Below are positions 46,959 to 55,838 of a stretch of DNA of 64,000 nucleotides, one piece after another. Source of the DNA: Cupriavidus pauculus (GTDB lineage: Bacteria; Pseudomonadota; Gammaproteobacteria; Burkholderiales; Burkholderiaceae); the NCBI RefSeq assembly GCF_008801835.1, contig NZ_VZOW01000006.1, forward strand, positions 62,001 through 126,000. Direction: 5' to 3'. The position numbers and the translations under genes were made by a program. The notes under the pieces are model-generated. The model made no database searches. It was not told the origin of the DNA and saw only the letters and a program-made list of their open reading frames with translations. The number at the start of each line of letters is the position of its first letter. The first letter of the stretch is position 1.

Positions 46959-47714
46959 CTATGGCGTTGCCGATTGCGACGCGCGAGTCTGGCCGCCTTG
47001 CATGATGCGGACCAGAACGGCGCGGACTTCCACATCCGGCGGGAGCGCCAGATCCCCTTCAATGCGTTGGTAATGCGTCAGTCGGACCGCGGGCAACGGC
47101 CGATCGCCCGACTGCGGCAATGTCAGGGTTAACGGCTTGCCTCCCCGGATTGCCGAGATCGCAAACTGCAGTTCCCCCTTGAATTCCGGCTGTTCGACAA
47201 AGGCTTTGGAGCCGCCCTGCATCACAAGCAAACGATAATGCACAAGACGGGCGTGCGGAACGCTTTGCGAGACACGGAAACTCCGGACATGGATGCCCGA
47301 TGTGTCGCCCGACGCGGGCAGCAGCGATTCGAAGAATCCGAGATCCTCCTTGAGCTGCGCGATTTCCGTTTCGGCCGATTTCACCTGCTGGCCCAGGCTG
47401 TCCTGCGCGGCGCGCGCCATGCTCATCTCGGCTGCGGCCGTGTCGACACTGGCGCGCAGCCGGCTTCTTTCCGCCAAGACTTCATCCAGTTGTTGCCGGA
47501 GCCGCGCGTTGGCAGCCAGCAGGTCAGGGTTCGGCGCGAACGGACCTACCGATTGCCGCCCCAGCTTATAGCCGCCCATGCATGCCGCCCCACAGATCAG
47601 CACGAAAGTCAGCCCGCCGATCACCCGGCCGCGCCACGGATGCTGCATGCGAATAACCGCGCGGCCTGACCTGGGCGGGCGACGCGGACGCAAGGGGCGA
47701 TACTTCAGGCCCAT
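46959..47714 (-). CDS. DUF6776-type membrane-anchored coiled-coil protein
   Basis: 251 residues from ATG at 47714. A basic cytoplasmic N-terminus (LRPRRPPRSGRAVIR) is followed by one membrane helix (VIGGLTFVLICGAACMGGY), then a coiled coil (about 60-130; ANARLRQQLDEVLAERSRL) and a beta-rich C-terminal domain. I recall this arrangement as DUF6776, found beside bactofilin genes in Burkholderiales. It starts 19 bases before the bactofilin gene on the same strand. The topology suggests a periplasmic partner or scaffold for the bactofilin. Function unknown; the family name is from memory. Confidence 0.7.
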   Translation of the reverse strand: MGLKYRPLRPRRPPRSGRAVIRMQHPWRGRVIGGLTFVLICGAACMGGYKLGRQSVGPFAPNPDLLAANARLRQQLDEVLAERSRLRASVDTAAAEMSMARAAQDSLGQQVKSAETEIAQLKEDLGFFESLLPASGDTSGIHVRSFRVSQSVPHARLVHYRLLVMQGGSKAFVEQPEFKGELQFAISAIRGGKPLTLTLPQSGDRPLPAVRLTHYQRIEGDLALPPDVEVRAVLVRIMQGGQTRASQSATP

Positions 47715-47906
47715 CGTGACACCCCGACGGAATGCGCTCGGTCCATCGCTGGAAATCCTCGTTTCTGCAGGCCCGTGATTGTATCTCCGAGCGATCATTG
47801 CGCGAATGAAAAGTCGGCAAATCGGCAGCGATGTCGATCCTGAGCAAGACCCTGGCGGAAAGCGCACAAAACACCACATAGCGCGACAGCACACAAATCA
47901 TCGACC

Positions 47907-47940
47907 AAAAAAAACCGCACGACGAATCGTGCGGCTTTTC
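47907..47940 (-). terminator. Rho-independent terminator of rplM-rpsI
   Basis: On the minus strand an 8-bp stem (arms at 47927-47934 and 47915-47922, loop 47923-47926) is followed by eight T residues (47914-47907). It lies about 45 bases after the rpsI stop. Confidence 0.9.
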
Positions 47941-47979
47941 TGGATTTGCCCGGCGTGCGAAGCGCCTGGCAAATGCGCA

Positions 47980-48372
47980 TTAGCGCTTCGAGAACTGCTT
48001 GCGGCGACGTGCCTTGTGCAGACCGACTTTCTTACGCTCAACTTCACGAGCGTCACGCGTAACGTAGCCGGCCTTCGACAGGGCGGACTTCAGCGTGGCG
48101 TCGTAGTCGATCAGGGCGCGCGTGATGCCGTGGCGAACAGCGCCGGCCTGGCCGGTTTCACCACCACCGGTCACGTTGACCTTGATATCGAACGTTTCGG
48201 CGTGCGCGGTCAGTTCCAGCGGCTGGCGCACGATCATCAGCGAGGTTTCGCGAGCGAAATATTCGTTGATGGGCTTGCCGTTGACGATGATGTCGCCCTT
48301 GCCCGACTTGATGAAGACACGTGCCACAGCGCTCTTGCGGCGGCCAGTACCGTAATTCCAGTTACCGATCAT
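47980..48372 (-). CDS. rpsI: 30S ribosomal protein S9
   Basis: 130 residues, the normal length. [14 protein letters not shown] at the N-terminus and the basic C-terminus ending RRRKQFSKR, which reaches the P-site tRNA, are diagnostic. It starts 12 bases after rplM, the universal L13-S9 pair. Confidence 0.98.
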   Translation of the reverse strand: MIGNWNYGTGRRKSAVARVFIKSGKGDIIVNGKPINEYFARETSLMIVRQPLELTAHAETFDIKVNVTGGGETGQAGAVRHGITRALIDYDATLKSALSKAGYVTRDAREVERKKVGLHKARRRKQFSKR

Positions 48373-48384
48373 GGATTGGGCCCC

Positions 48385-48813
48385 TTAGATTTCCAGCACC
48401 TTGGGCTGCTGTGCGCCATGCGGATGCTCGGCTTCGGCATAAACCTTCAGCTTCTTGATCATCGCATAGCCCAGCGGACCCTTCGGCAGCATGCCCTTGA
48501 CAGCCTTTTCCAGGGCACGGCCCGGGAAGCGCTGCTGCATCTTGCCGAAAGTGGTTTCGTAGATACCGCCCGGGTAGCCCGAGTGGCGGTAGTACTTCTT
48601 GTCCTGTTCTTTCGTACCCGTCACGCGGATCTTGGCCGCATTGACGATGATGATGAAATCACCAGTGTCGACGTGAGGAGTGAATTCCGGCTTGTGCTTG
48701 CCGCGCAGTCGGCGTGCCACTTCGCTGGCAACACGGCCGAGGACCTTGTCCGTCGCGTCAATCACGTACCAGTCGCGCTTTACCTCTGCAGGCTTGGCGG
48801 AAAAGGTCTTCAT
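48385..48813 (-). CDS. rplM: 50S ribosomal protein L13
   Basis: 142 residues from ATG at 48813 ([20 protein letters not shown]), with AGGAA upstream. L13 is an early 50S assembly protein. Signatures: [29 protein letters not shown] and [20 protein letters not shown]. First gene of rplM-rpsI. In E. coli the operon is controlled by L13 binding to its own leader. Confidence 0.98.
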   Translation of the reverse strand: MKTFSAKPAEVKRDWYVIDATDKVLGRVASEVARRLRGKHKPEFTPHVDTGDFIIIVNAAKIRVTGTKEQDKKYYRHSGYPGGIYETTFGKMQQRFPGRALEKAVKGMLPKGPLGYAMIKKLKVYAEAEHPHGAQQPKVLEI

Positions 48814-48989
48814 GATTTTTCCTGAATGAGAAATCTGCCCTTGTGACGGTCGCCGTTTTAGCGTCCTGTCGATCGGCCGGCCCTTTGGACCTGACCTTCC
48901 TGCTTGTGTTTGCAGGCTCTCCCTGATTTTTTCCGGGGGCAACGACCGGAAAGCCGACGATTATACTGGGCAGCATCGCTTTCCCACAA
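48814..48989 (-). promoter_or_regulatory. rplM-rpsI promoter and leader RNA
   Basis: On the minus strand TATAAT (48960-48965) is preceded by TTGTGG (48984-48989) at 18-base spacing, a good sigma-70 promoter. It predicts a leader of about 140 bases before rplM. The leader contains TTTCCGG/CCGGAAA arms around 48920-48945 followed by more A residues. Such a leader could carry the L13 autoregulatory site known from E. coli; that role is an inference. Confidence 0.6.
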
Positions 48990-49117
48990 GCAAAGTTGTG
49001 GCTTTTCGTCAAGCGGGCTGCTGTGTGCGCGTGAGGATATGCGGTTAACGCCACCTTGTCGGTCCTGATGCGCGGCACTTCGGAGCAAATGGCGGAAACG
49101 CGCGCGGAAAACTGGCG

Positions 49118-49305
49118 AAAAAAAACCCAAGTCGGTTTGGACTTGGGTTCGAATCCACCAAAGGAGGAGGGTGGAGGAGACACCGGGCGATCGACGGGGC
49201 CGGTCATGGCGGGCGGTGCGGCAAGCGATCAGGGGTACGTTACCGGCTTTCGCTTTCGCACTTCAGCGCGCTCTCATGCGCCGTCGTTCGATGGATTGGA
49301 TTATA
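49118..49305 (-). ncRNA. Candidate small RNA with anti-Shine-Dalgarno loop
   Basis: On the minus strand a consensus TATAAT (49300-49305) with a weak TTGCAT upstream (49322-49327) is followed about 170 bases later by an intrinsic terminator: a 10-bp stem (49149-49140 with 49133-49124) and eight T residues to 49118. Just before it, CCACC/GGTGG (49174-49170 with 49159-49155) presents a 10-base loop, CTCCTCCTTT. This loop is complementary to a strong ribosome-binding site and resembles the 16S rRNA 3' end. A second TCTCCTCC lies next to it. No convincing ORF is contained. It may belong to the betaproteobacterial toxic small RNA family in Rfam that I recall; unverified. Confidence 0.6.
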
Positions 49306-49592
49306 CATATGGCCCCCTGCGATGCAAGAAAATTTGCACTACGAAATTCTATACCACAATACGGAATGTCTTTTAATCCACAAAATTTACAACAAACTCT
49401 TTTTAAATCAATGAGTTAATTGCTATCTCGCACCGATGCTTGCAGACCACATTAGAGGATACCCTCAACTTTCTAGGGGATATCCCGCATCCGGATGCAA
49501 TCGTTTTGATGCCATATACTGGCGAAATGCAAGGCGCGGCATTGTGCGAATATGCGCGCAAACAGACACCCAGGAACCGAGGAAACAAAAAA
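49306..49592. other. AT-rich gene-free stretch upstream of the OsmC-family gene
   Basis: I see no gene. The region is much more AT-rich than its surroundings (TTTTTAAATCAATGAG and similar). TATACT at 49515-49520 is a plausible -10 for the OsmC-family gene about 75 bases downstream. The frame of that gene is open upstream to 49440, but the better start is at 49593. Confidence 0.4.
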
Positions 49593-50015
49593 ATGGAATG
49601 CAAAGTGACATGGATGGGCCCGGAAGGCATGAGTTTCATCGCCCAGACCGGCAGCGGTCACATCGTCGCCATGGACGGCGCGCCCGACGGCGGCGGCAAT
49701 AACCTCGCCCCCCGTCCGATGGAAATGGTGCTGCTCGGCACCGGCGGCTGCACTGCCTATGACGTGGTGCTGATTCTCAAGCGCGGCCGGCAGGATGTGC
49801 GCGGCTGCTCGGTCAAGCTGGAAGCGGCGCGTGCCGATGCCGACCCGAAGGTGTTCACGAAGATCAACTTCCATTTCACCGTGACTGGCCGGAACCTCGA
49901 CCCGGCCAAGGTGGAACGCGCCATCGAGCTGTCGCACGAGAAATACTGCTCGGCGTCGATCATGCTGGCGAAGACCGCCGAGATTACGCACACGATGGAA
50001 ATCGTCGAAGGCTGA
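49593..50015 (+). CDS. OsmC family protein
   Basis: 140 residues from ATG at 49593, with GAGGA about 9 bases upstream; the frame is open farther but lacks a ribosome site there. OsmC/Ohr-fold protein with two cysteines in family positions: GTGGCTAYDVVLIL and SHEKYCSASIML. These are the redox pair of organic-hydroperoxide reductases. The sequence is closer to the YhfA-type OsmC proteins than to Ohr, so peroxidase activity is probable but not certain. Cytoplasmic. A bidirectional terminator follows. Confidence 0.88.
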   Translation: MECKVTWMGPEGMSFIAQTGSGHIVAMDGAPDGGGNNLAPRPMEMVLLGTGGCTAYDVVLILKRGRQDVRGCSVKLEAARADADPKVFTKINFHFTVTGRNLDPAKVERAIELSHEKYCSASIMLAKTAEITHTMEIVEG

Positions 50016-50034
50016 TCCGGCCGCCGCAGATGCA

Positions 50035-50061
50035 AAAACGCCCGGCGCAGCCGGGCGTTTT
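50035..50061. terminator. Bidirectional terminator between the OsmC-family gene and rnpB
   Basis: Perfect 12-bp stem (AAAACGCCCGGC and GCCGGGCGTTTT) with a GCA loop and A/T ends on both sides. It can end the osmC transcript (plus) and rnpB (minus), whose 3' end lies about 20 bases away. Confidence 0.92.
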
Positions 50062-50081
50062 CATATCGGAAATATCGGAAG

Positions 50082-50423
50082 CAAAGACAGGCCGATAAGC
50101 CGGATTCTGTGCGCGTCGCACGCCTTGCGGCGCACGTCGCGTGACAACCATTCCTCTAGACCGGCCGTTACCGGACGGTTCCAGCTCCCTACCCGCAGAC
50201 TCGGCGGGCCGCTTCATCGTCTGCCTATTTGGGATTGCTCCGGGTGGAGGTTACCGCGTTTCACCCTTCCCACCGGCCGAAACCGGTGGCAAGACTCGTC
50301 TCTGTGGCCCTATTCCGCACGTTGCCGTGGATGGCTGTTAGCCAACACCCTGCCCTGTGGAGTCCGGACTTTCCTCCCCTTGCACCTTGCGATGCAAGCA
50401 GCGATTGTCTGGCCTGCTTTGCG
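50082..50423 (-). ncRNA. rnpB: RNase P RNA (type A)
   Basis: Read on the minus strand, the RNA begins AAAGCAGGCCAGACAATCG and ends CCGGCTTATCGGCCTGTCTTT; the two ends pair as helix P1 (CAGGCC with GGCCTG). Universal blocks are present: GAGGAAAGTCCGGACTCC (50376-50359), ACAGAGACGAG, GTGAAACGCGGTAACC, and AGAGGAATGG near 50157-50148. This is the catalytic RNA that matures tRNA 5' ends, about 342 nucleotides long. Exact ends are approximate to a few bases. A DUF3025 gene ends 10 bases upstream on the same strand, so rnpB may be transcribed partly through it. Confidence 0.95.
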
Positions 50424-50432
50424 GGCCGCAGT

Positions 50433-51236
50433 CTAACACCGATGCGCGGTCGGGTCAGCACGGCGCCCCGCGCGAAACACGCCGGCGTCGTCATAGAACG
50501 CCGGATCGGCATTGTCGGCGCTCCATCCCGGCACGCCCATTACGGGTAGCGGCGCAAAGCCGCGGCCGCCGGCCAGTGCGCCCTGCTGCGCCGCGCCGGC
50601 CAGCGATGCCGCCAGCAGGCCGTCGATCTGCGCCATCGCAAGGCCCGGAGACGCGGCGATCCACCACACATGCGCGGTGATCGCCTTGTACGGGTTCACC
50701 AGTTTTTCGAGCAGCGCGTGACCGAACGGCAATACCGTGCAGGTGCCAGCCCATTCATCACGGCGTGATAAAAACAGTTCGTGCCAGGAAAATCCGCGCA
50801 GCGCTTGCGCAAGGCCCGCGTCCTCGGTTACCAGCAGTGCACCGTTCTCGTCGAACAGCGTTGCCGCGTCGCGCAGGCCGCCGCGCATGCGCTGCACGCC
50901 GTCGCGCGCGATCGCTTCGGCCTGAAGCCGGTTGAGCAACTGCTTGGTCTGCGGATAATGCAGCCACATCAGCGCGTTGAAGGCGTCGTGCAGATTGTCG
51001 CGGGTCGGCACCTGGCCTGTGGCGTCGATATGCGATTCATACGCGACGCCGTCGGGCAACGCGGATTGGGCGATGAAGCGCAGCGGCAGTCCGCGCGCAT
51101 TGCGCAGTGCCCCGGCACTCATGCCGTTCAGCGCGGCGCGCAGATCGTCGCCGCCCCGCAAGGCGCGCGTCAAAGTTGACGCCGACGCGGCAAATGGCAG
51201 GAACCACGGCCGCGTCCAATCGATGGTCGACAGCAA
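50433..51236 (-). CDS. DUF3025 family protein
   Basis: 267 residues. There is no ATG; the most likely start is TTG at 51236 (LLSTIDWTRPWF), 6 bases after the pyrC stop. The family motifs IDWTRPWFLPF, HDAFNALMWLHYPQTKQLLNRL and SWHELFLSRRDEWAG are recognisable as DUF3025. No signal peptide or membrane helix. No known function. Translational coupling to pyrC would explain the weak start. Confidence 0.78.
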   Translation of the reverse strand: MLSTIDWTRPWFLPFAASASTLTRALRGGDDLRAALNGMSAGALRNARGLPLRFIAQSALPDGVAYESHIDATGQVPTRDNLHDAFNALMWLHYPQTKQLLNRLQAEAIARDGVQRMRGGLRDAATLFDENGALLVTEDAGLAQALRGFSWHELFLSRRDEWAGTCTVLPFGHALLEKLVNPYKAITAHVWWIAASPGLAMAQIDGLLAASLAGAAQQGALAGGRGFAPLPVMGVPGWSADNADPAFYDDAGVFRAGRRADPTAHRC

Positions 51237-51241
51237 TCGAT

Positions 51242-52276
51242 TCAGCTGGCCTTCCAGCGCAGCGTCTCGCCGGCGCGCAGCGGCACCAGCGTGGCATCGC
51301 CGTACGGCAGTTCGGCCGGCAGTTGCCAGTCCTCGCGCGTGAGGGTCAGCGTGCCGGTGTTGCGCGGCATGCCGTAGAACGCCGGGCCGTTGAAGCTGGC
51401 AAACGCTTCGAGCTTGTCCAGCGCGCCCGCGTTGTCGAAGGCTTCGGCGTACAGTTCCATCGCGTGCAGTGCCGTGTAGCAGCCGGCGCAGCCGCACGCG
51501 TGTTCCTTGAGGCCGCGCGCGTGCGGAGCGCTGTCCGTGCCGAGGAAGAATCGCGCGCTGCCGGAGGTCGCCGCCTTGACCAGTGCCTCGCGATGGATCT
51601 CGCGCTTGAGCACCGGCAGGCAGTAGTAATGCGGGCGGATCCCGCCGGTGAAGATGGCGTTGCGGTTGTACAGCAGATGGTGCGCCGTGATGGTCGCCCC
51701 GACCGGGCCTTCCGCTTCGGCCACATACTGCGCCGCATCGCGCGTCGTGATGTGCTCGAACACCACTTTCAGCTCCGGAAAATCCTTGCGCAGCGGCTTC
51801 ATCACGCGATCGATGAAGACGGCCTCCCGATCGAAGATGTCGATATCGCCGTCGGTCACCTCGCCATGCACCAGCAGCGGCAGGCCCACGCGCTGCATCG
51901 CTTCGAGCGTGGCGGCGCAGCGGCGGATATCGGTCACGCCGGCATCGCTGTTGGTGGTGGCGCCCGCCGGATACAGCTTCACGGCATGGACGAAGCCGCT
52001 GGCCTTGGCGGCGACGATTTCCTCGGCCGGCAGGTTGTCGGTCAGATAGAGCGTCATCAGCGGCTCGAACGCCATGCCGGCCGGCAGCGCGGCCAGGATG
52101 CGGTCGCGATAGGCGCTGGCCTGCGCCACCGTGGTCACGGGCGGCTTCAGGTTCGGCATGATGATCGCGCGCGCAAACTGGCGCGCCGTGTCGGGCAGCA
52201 CCGCCGACAGCGCGGCGCCATCGCGCAGATGCAGGTGCCAGTCGTCGGGGCGGGTAATCGTAAGCTTCTGGGTCAT
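51242..52276 (-). CDS. pyrC: Dihydroorotase
   Basis: 344 residues from ATG at 52276 ([20 protein letters not shown]); an ATG four codons earlier is possible. Zinc amidohydrolase of pyrimidine synthesis, E. coli type. Metal-site residues: HLHLRDG, the carboxylated Lys in [14 protein letters not shown], His in LLVHGEVTD and VFEHITT, and Asp in LGTDSAPH. Full length. The DUF3025 gene follows 6 bases later. Confidence 0.96.
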   Translation of the reverse strand: MTQKLTITRPDDWHLHLRDGAALSAVLPDTARQFARAIIMPNLKPPVTTVAQASAYRDRILAALPAGMAFEPLMTLYLTDNLPAEEIVAAKASGFVHAVKLYPAGATTNSDAGVTDIRRCAATLEAMQRVGLPLLVHGEVTDGDIDIFDREAVFIDRVMKPLRKDFPELKVVFEHITTRDAAQYVAEAEGPVGATITAHHLLYNRNAIFTGGIRPHYYCLPVLKREIHREALVKAATSGSARFFLGTDSAPHARGLKEHACGCAGCYTALHAMELYAEAFDNAGALDKLEAFASFNGPAFYGMPRNTGTLTLTREDWQLPAELPYGDATLVPLRAGETLRWKAS

Positions 52277-52332
52277 GGCTGAAATCATCGGCCGGTCGTC
52301 GCGGGACGCCGGCCTGCAGGAACAATCGAAAA

Positions 52333-53628
52333 TCAGAGAATCAGGATGGCGCGGTAGTCGTTCACATTGGTGCGTGTGGGACCAGTCACCACCAGATCGC
52401 CCAGGGTGTCGAAGAATCCCCAGGCATCGTGCGCGTCGAGCTTGTGGCGCGCCGATACGCCCGCCGCCTGCGCACGCGCCAGCGAGTCGGGCGTCAGCAG
52501 CGCGCCGGCATTGTCTTCGGAACCGTCGATGCCGTCGGTGTCGGCCGCGATGGCGTGCACATCGGCCGCGCCTTCAAGCTCGATCGCCAGCGACAGCAGG
52601 AACTCCGAACAGCGCCCGCCGCGCGCCGCCTCCGCGTTGCTGGGCAATGTGACCGTGCATTCACCGCCGGACACCAGCACCACAGGCGCCGAGAACGGGG
52701 CATTGTACTTGCGAATCTCGCGCACCAAGGCGGCGTAGACGCGCGCCACTTCCTGCGCTTCGCCGGTCACGGTGTCGCCCAGCAAAACCGGTTCGATTCC
52801 CTGGCGGCGGAACAGCGCCGCAGCGGCTTCCAGGCTGCCGTGCGCCGTAGCGATCATCCGATTGTCCACACGGCGGAACAGCGCGTCGCCGGGTTTCGGC
52901 GTCTCGGGAATCTCGCCGCGGGCGCCGCGTTCCAGATGCGATTGCACCGACGCGGGCACCGCTGCGCCAAAGCGCTTCAGGATTGCCAGCGCGTCGGCGT
53001 AGGTGCTGGGATCGGGCACCGTGGGGCCCGACGCGATCGCGCTCGGATCGTCGCCCGCCACGTCCGACACGATCAGCGTGGTCACCGGCGCGCGGCTGGC
53101 CTGGGCCAGCCGGCCGCCCTGGATACGCGAGATATGCTTGCGGACGATGTTCATGTCCGTGATCGGCGCGCCGCAGCGCAGCAGTTCCCGCGTGGTGGCC
53201 TTCAGGTCCGCCATCGGAATGCCTTCGGCGGGCAGCGACAGGAGGCTCGATCCGCCACCCGACACCAGCACAATCAGTCGATCGTCGGGACCGAGCGACT
53301 GCACCTGCGCGAGGATGTCGGCGGCGGCTTTTTCACCGGCTTCGTCGGGTACCGGATGGCCGGCCTCGATCACGCGAATATGCTCGGTGGGCAGCCCGTG
53401 CGCATAGCGCGTCACAACCACGCCTTCCAGCGAGGCCTGACCGCGATAGGCGCGCTCGACCGCCAGGGCCATCGACGCCGCGGCCTTGCCCGCGCCCACC
53501 ACTAGCGTGCGGCCGCCGGCGTGAGGCGGCGGAAGATGGTCGGCGACGATTTCGAGCGGATCGGCGGCTGCCACGGCTGCGCGGAAGCTTTCCAGCAGCA
53601 AGGTGCGAGGACATCCCTGGAATTTCAC
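52333..53628 (-). CDS. ttuD: Glycerate 2-kinase (TtuD/MOFRL family)
   Basis: 431 residues with a GTG start overlapping the ttuC stop (GTGA), giving [13 protein letters not shown]-terminal DUF4147 domain ([24 protein letters not shown]) and C-terminal MOFRL domain ([29 protein letters not shown]) make a complete glycerate 2-kinase. It phosphorylates D-glycerate to 2-phosphoglycerate, using the product of tartrate or hydroxypyruvate breakdown. Pairing with ttuC indicates a tartrate/glycerate route (ttu naming from Agrobacterium). Confidence 0.9.
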   Translation of the reverse strand: MKFQGCPRTLLLESFRAAVAAADPLEIVADHLPPPHAGGRTLVVGAGKAAASMALAVERAYRGQASLEGVVVTRYAHGLPTEHIRVIEAGHPVPDEAGEKAAADILAQVQSLGPDDRLIVLVSGGGSSLLSLPAEGIPMADLKATTRELLRCGAPITDMNIVRKHISRIQGGRLAQASRAPVTTLIVSDVAGDDPSAIASGPTVPDPSTYADALAILKRFGAAVPASVQSHLERGARGEIPETPKPGDALFRRVDNRMIATAHGSLEAAAALFRRQGIEPVLLGDTVTGEAQEVARVYAALVREIRKYNAPFSAPVVLVSGGECTVTLPSNAEAARGGRCSEFLLSLAIELEGAADVHAIAADTDGIDGSEDNAGALLTPDSLARAQAAGVSARHKLDAHDAWGFFDTLGDLVVTGPTRTNVNDYRAILIL

Positions 53629-54698
53629 AGTGCCTCCGCAATGGCTCGGCCCAGATCGGACGTGGATGCGCTGCCGCCGATATCGCGCGTCAGCGGCGCG
53701 TGGCCCGGCCCGGCGGCCAGGACCTTCTCGATGGTCTGCAGCACGGCGGCGCCTGCGTCGGCGTGGCCCAGATGTTCGAGCATCATGGCGCCACACCAGA
53801 TCTGGCCGATCGGATTGGCGACGCCCTTGCCGGCAATGTCCGGCGCGGAGCCGTGCACCGGCTCGAACAGGCTTGGATAGATCTTGTCCGGATTGATATT
53901 GCCCGACGGCGCCACGCCGATGGTGCCCGTGCATGCGGGCCCCAGATCGGACAGGATGTCGCCGAACAGGTTGCTGGCGACCACCACGTCGAACCAGTCC
54001 GGATGCTGCACGAAATGCGCGGTCAGGATATCGATGTGGTACTTGTCGACGTTGATGTCCGGATAGCTGGCGGCCATCGCCTCGACGCGCTCGTCCCAGT
54101 ACGGCATCGTGATCGAGATGCCGTTGGACTTGGTCGCCGACGTCAGGTGCTTCTTCGGGCGTTTCTGCGCCAGTTCGAACGCGAATTTCAGGATCCGGTC
54201 GACGCCATGGCGGCTCATCACTGTCTCCTGGACCACGATCTCGCGCTCCGTGTTGGGAAACATGCGGCCGCCGATGCTCGAATACTCGCCTTCGGTGTTT
54301 TCGCGCACGACGTAAAAGTCGATGTCGCCGGGCTTGCGATCGGCCAGCGGGCTCTTGATGCCGGGCATCAGCCGCACCGGGCGCAGGTTCACGTACTGGT
54401 CGAACGAGCGGCGAAACTGCAGCAACGACCCCCACAGCGACACATGGTCGGGAATCTTCGCCGGCCAGCCCACGGCGCCGAAGTAGATCGCGTCGTAGCG
54501 GGTCAGTGTGTCGAACCAGTCGTCCGGCAGCATCTTGCCGTGGCGCTCGTAGTAGGCGTAGCTCGAGAAATCGAAGTGATCCCACTGGAAGTCGATGCCG
54601 AAGCGCCGCGCGGCGGCATCCATGACACGGATGCCCTCGGGCATCACTTCCGTTCCGATTCCGTCTCCGGGAATGACAGCGATCTTGTATTGACTCAT
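53625..54698 (-). CDS. ttuC: Tartrate dehydrogenase/decarboxylase
   Basis: 357 residues. Isopropylmalate-dehydrogenase-like beta-decarboxylating dehydrogenase acting on tartrate or malate. Motifs: IPGDGIGTEVMPEG at the N-terminus, the substrate loop around LRPVRLMPGIKSPL, VRENTEGEYSSIGG, and the metal-binding NLFGDILSDLGPACTGTIG. GSAPDIAGKGVANPIG is the NAD-binding block. Cytoplasmic. It overlaps ttuD by four bases. An isocitrate or isopropylmalate role is less likely given the pairing with glycerate kinase. Confidence 0.92.
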   Translation of the reverse strand: MSQYKIAVIPGDGIGTEVMPEGIRVMDAAARRFGIDFQWDHFDFSSYAYYERHGKMLPDDWFDTLTRYDAIYFGAVGWPAKIPDHVSLWGSLLQFRRSFDQYVNLRPVRLMPGIKSPLADRKPGDIDFYVVRENTEGEYSSIGGRMFPNTEREIVVQETVMSRHGVDRILKFAFELAQKRPKKHLTSATKSNGISITMPYWDERVEAMAASYPDINVDKYHIDILTAHFVQHPDWFDVVVASNLFGDILSDLGPACTGTIGVAPSGNINPDKIYPSLFEPVHGSAPDIAGKGVANPIGQIWCGAMMLEHLGHADAGAAVLQTIEKVLAAGPGHAPLTRDIGGSASTSDLGRAIAEAL

Positions 54699-54826
54699 GG
54701 CTGGGAAGGGGCTGGCGGGAAATCTGCGGCGCGCGCAGACGGTCTCTTGGCAGCACCGGGCACGCGCAGGATAATGACCGCATTCTATTGCAAAGCGGCA
54801 GCCCCCTGCCGCACGGTGCCTCCGCC

Positions 54827-55657
54827 ATGTGCCAGCTTCTAGGCATGAACTGCGCCACGCCGACCGACGTGACGTTTTCCTTTACCGGCTTTGCCGCCCG
54901 CGGCGGCGTCACGGACCATCATGCCGACGGCTTTGGTGTGGCGTTCTTCGAGGACAAGGCCTGCCGGCTGTTCATCGACAACCAGTCGGCCGGTACGTCG
55001 CCGGTGGCGGAACTGATCAAGCGGTATCCGATCAAGTCCAAAAATGTGATCTCCCACATCCGCAAGGCCACACAGGGCACGGTACGGCTGGAAAACTGCC
55101 ATCCGTTCATGCGTGAACTGTGGGGCCGGCACTGGATCTTTGCCCACAATGGCGATCTGATCGGCTTCAATCCGTACCTGTCCGGCGTCTACCAGCCAGT
55201 GGGCGACACCGACAGCGAACTGGCGTTCTGCGCGCTGATGCAAGGCCTGCGCAAGCGCTTTCCCGGATCGCAGCCGCCGCTGAACGAACTGGGCCACGCG
55301 CTGGCCGACATCACGCGCGACATCACGCTGCATGGGGTGTTCAACTTTCTGCTGTGCAATGGCCAGGCGCTATTTGCGCACTGCTCGACGCGGCTGTACT
55401 ACATCGTCAGGCAATGGCCGTTCTCGAAGGCGCATCTGATCGACGCGGATCTGTCGATCGACTTCGCGCAGGTGACTACGCCGGACGACCGCGTCGCGGT
55501 GATTGCCACGGCGCCGCTGACCGACAACGAAACCTGGACACAATTTGCGCCTGGCGAGTTGATCATGTTCGAACACGGTAGGCCGACTATGACCTGGACG
55601 GTGCCGATCCCGCCCGAGGTGCAGGCCAAGAACGCCGCCAACACCGCGTGCACCTGA
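54827..55657 (+). CDS. Class II glutamine amidotransferase (YafJ-like)
   Basis: 276 residues from ATG at 54827, so that the N-terminal nucleophile Cys follows Met (MCQLLGMN). Ntn-hydrolase fold with VISHIRKATQGTV, ENCHPFMREL and IFAHNGDLIGF, and the oxyanion residues Asn-Gly in HNGDL. No synthase domain is fused, and the partner or acceptor is unknown. It is a single gene between divergent ttuC and convergent gltL. The 180-base gap downstream holds an 11-base direct repeat but no gene. Confidence 0.9.
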   Translation: MCQLLGMNCATPTDVTFSFTGFAARGGVTDHHADGFGVAFFEDKACRLFIDNQSAGTSPVAELIKRYPIKSKNVISHIRKATQGTVRLENCHPFMRELWGRHWIFAHNGDLIGFNPYLSGVYQPVGDTDSELAFCALMQGLRKRFPGSQPPLNELGHALADITRDITLHGVFNFLLCNGQALFAHCSTRLYYIVRQWPFSKAHLIDADLSIDFAQVTTPDDRVAVIATAPLTDNETWTQFAPGELIMFEHGRPTMTWTVPIPPEVQAKNAANTACT

Positions 55658-55838
55658 GCGCCGCGTCAGGCGGTTGAAAGCCGCTGAAGGCGAACGGCCG
55701 GGGATACAGTCGAAGATACAGTCGAGGAACTGCGGGAAGGTCAAGCGGGATGCGGGACGGGCGCGGGGGATCGCGCCGCGAGGCAACGCGCCGCGACCGC
55801 CGGCACGCGTTGCGTGCGGCGCCCGCGGCGGCAGTCAA

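Noticed and set aside
49145..49156. GGGTTCGAATCC, resembling a tRNA T-arm
   Set aside because: The flanking bases do not form a five-pair T-stem or an acceptor stem, and no D or anticodon arm precedes it. The bases belong to the terminator hairpin of the candidate small RNA.
55703..55725. Two copies of GATACAGTCGA spaced 12 bases apart
   Set aside because: Only two copies in a short intergenic gap, with no palindromic structure; probably a small tandem duplication rather than an operator or repeat array.
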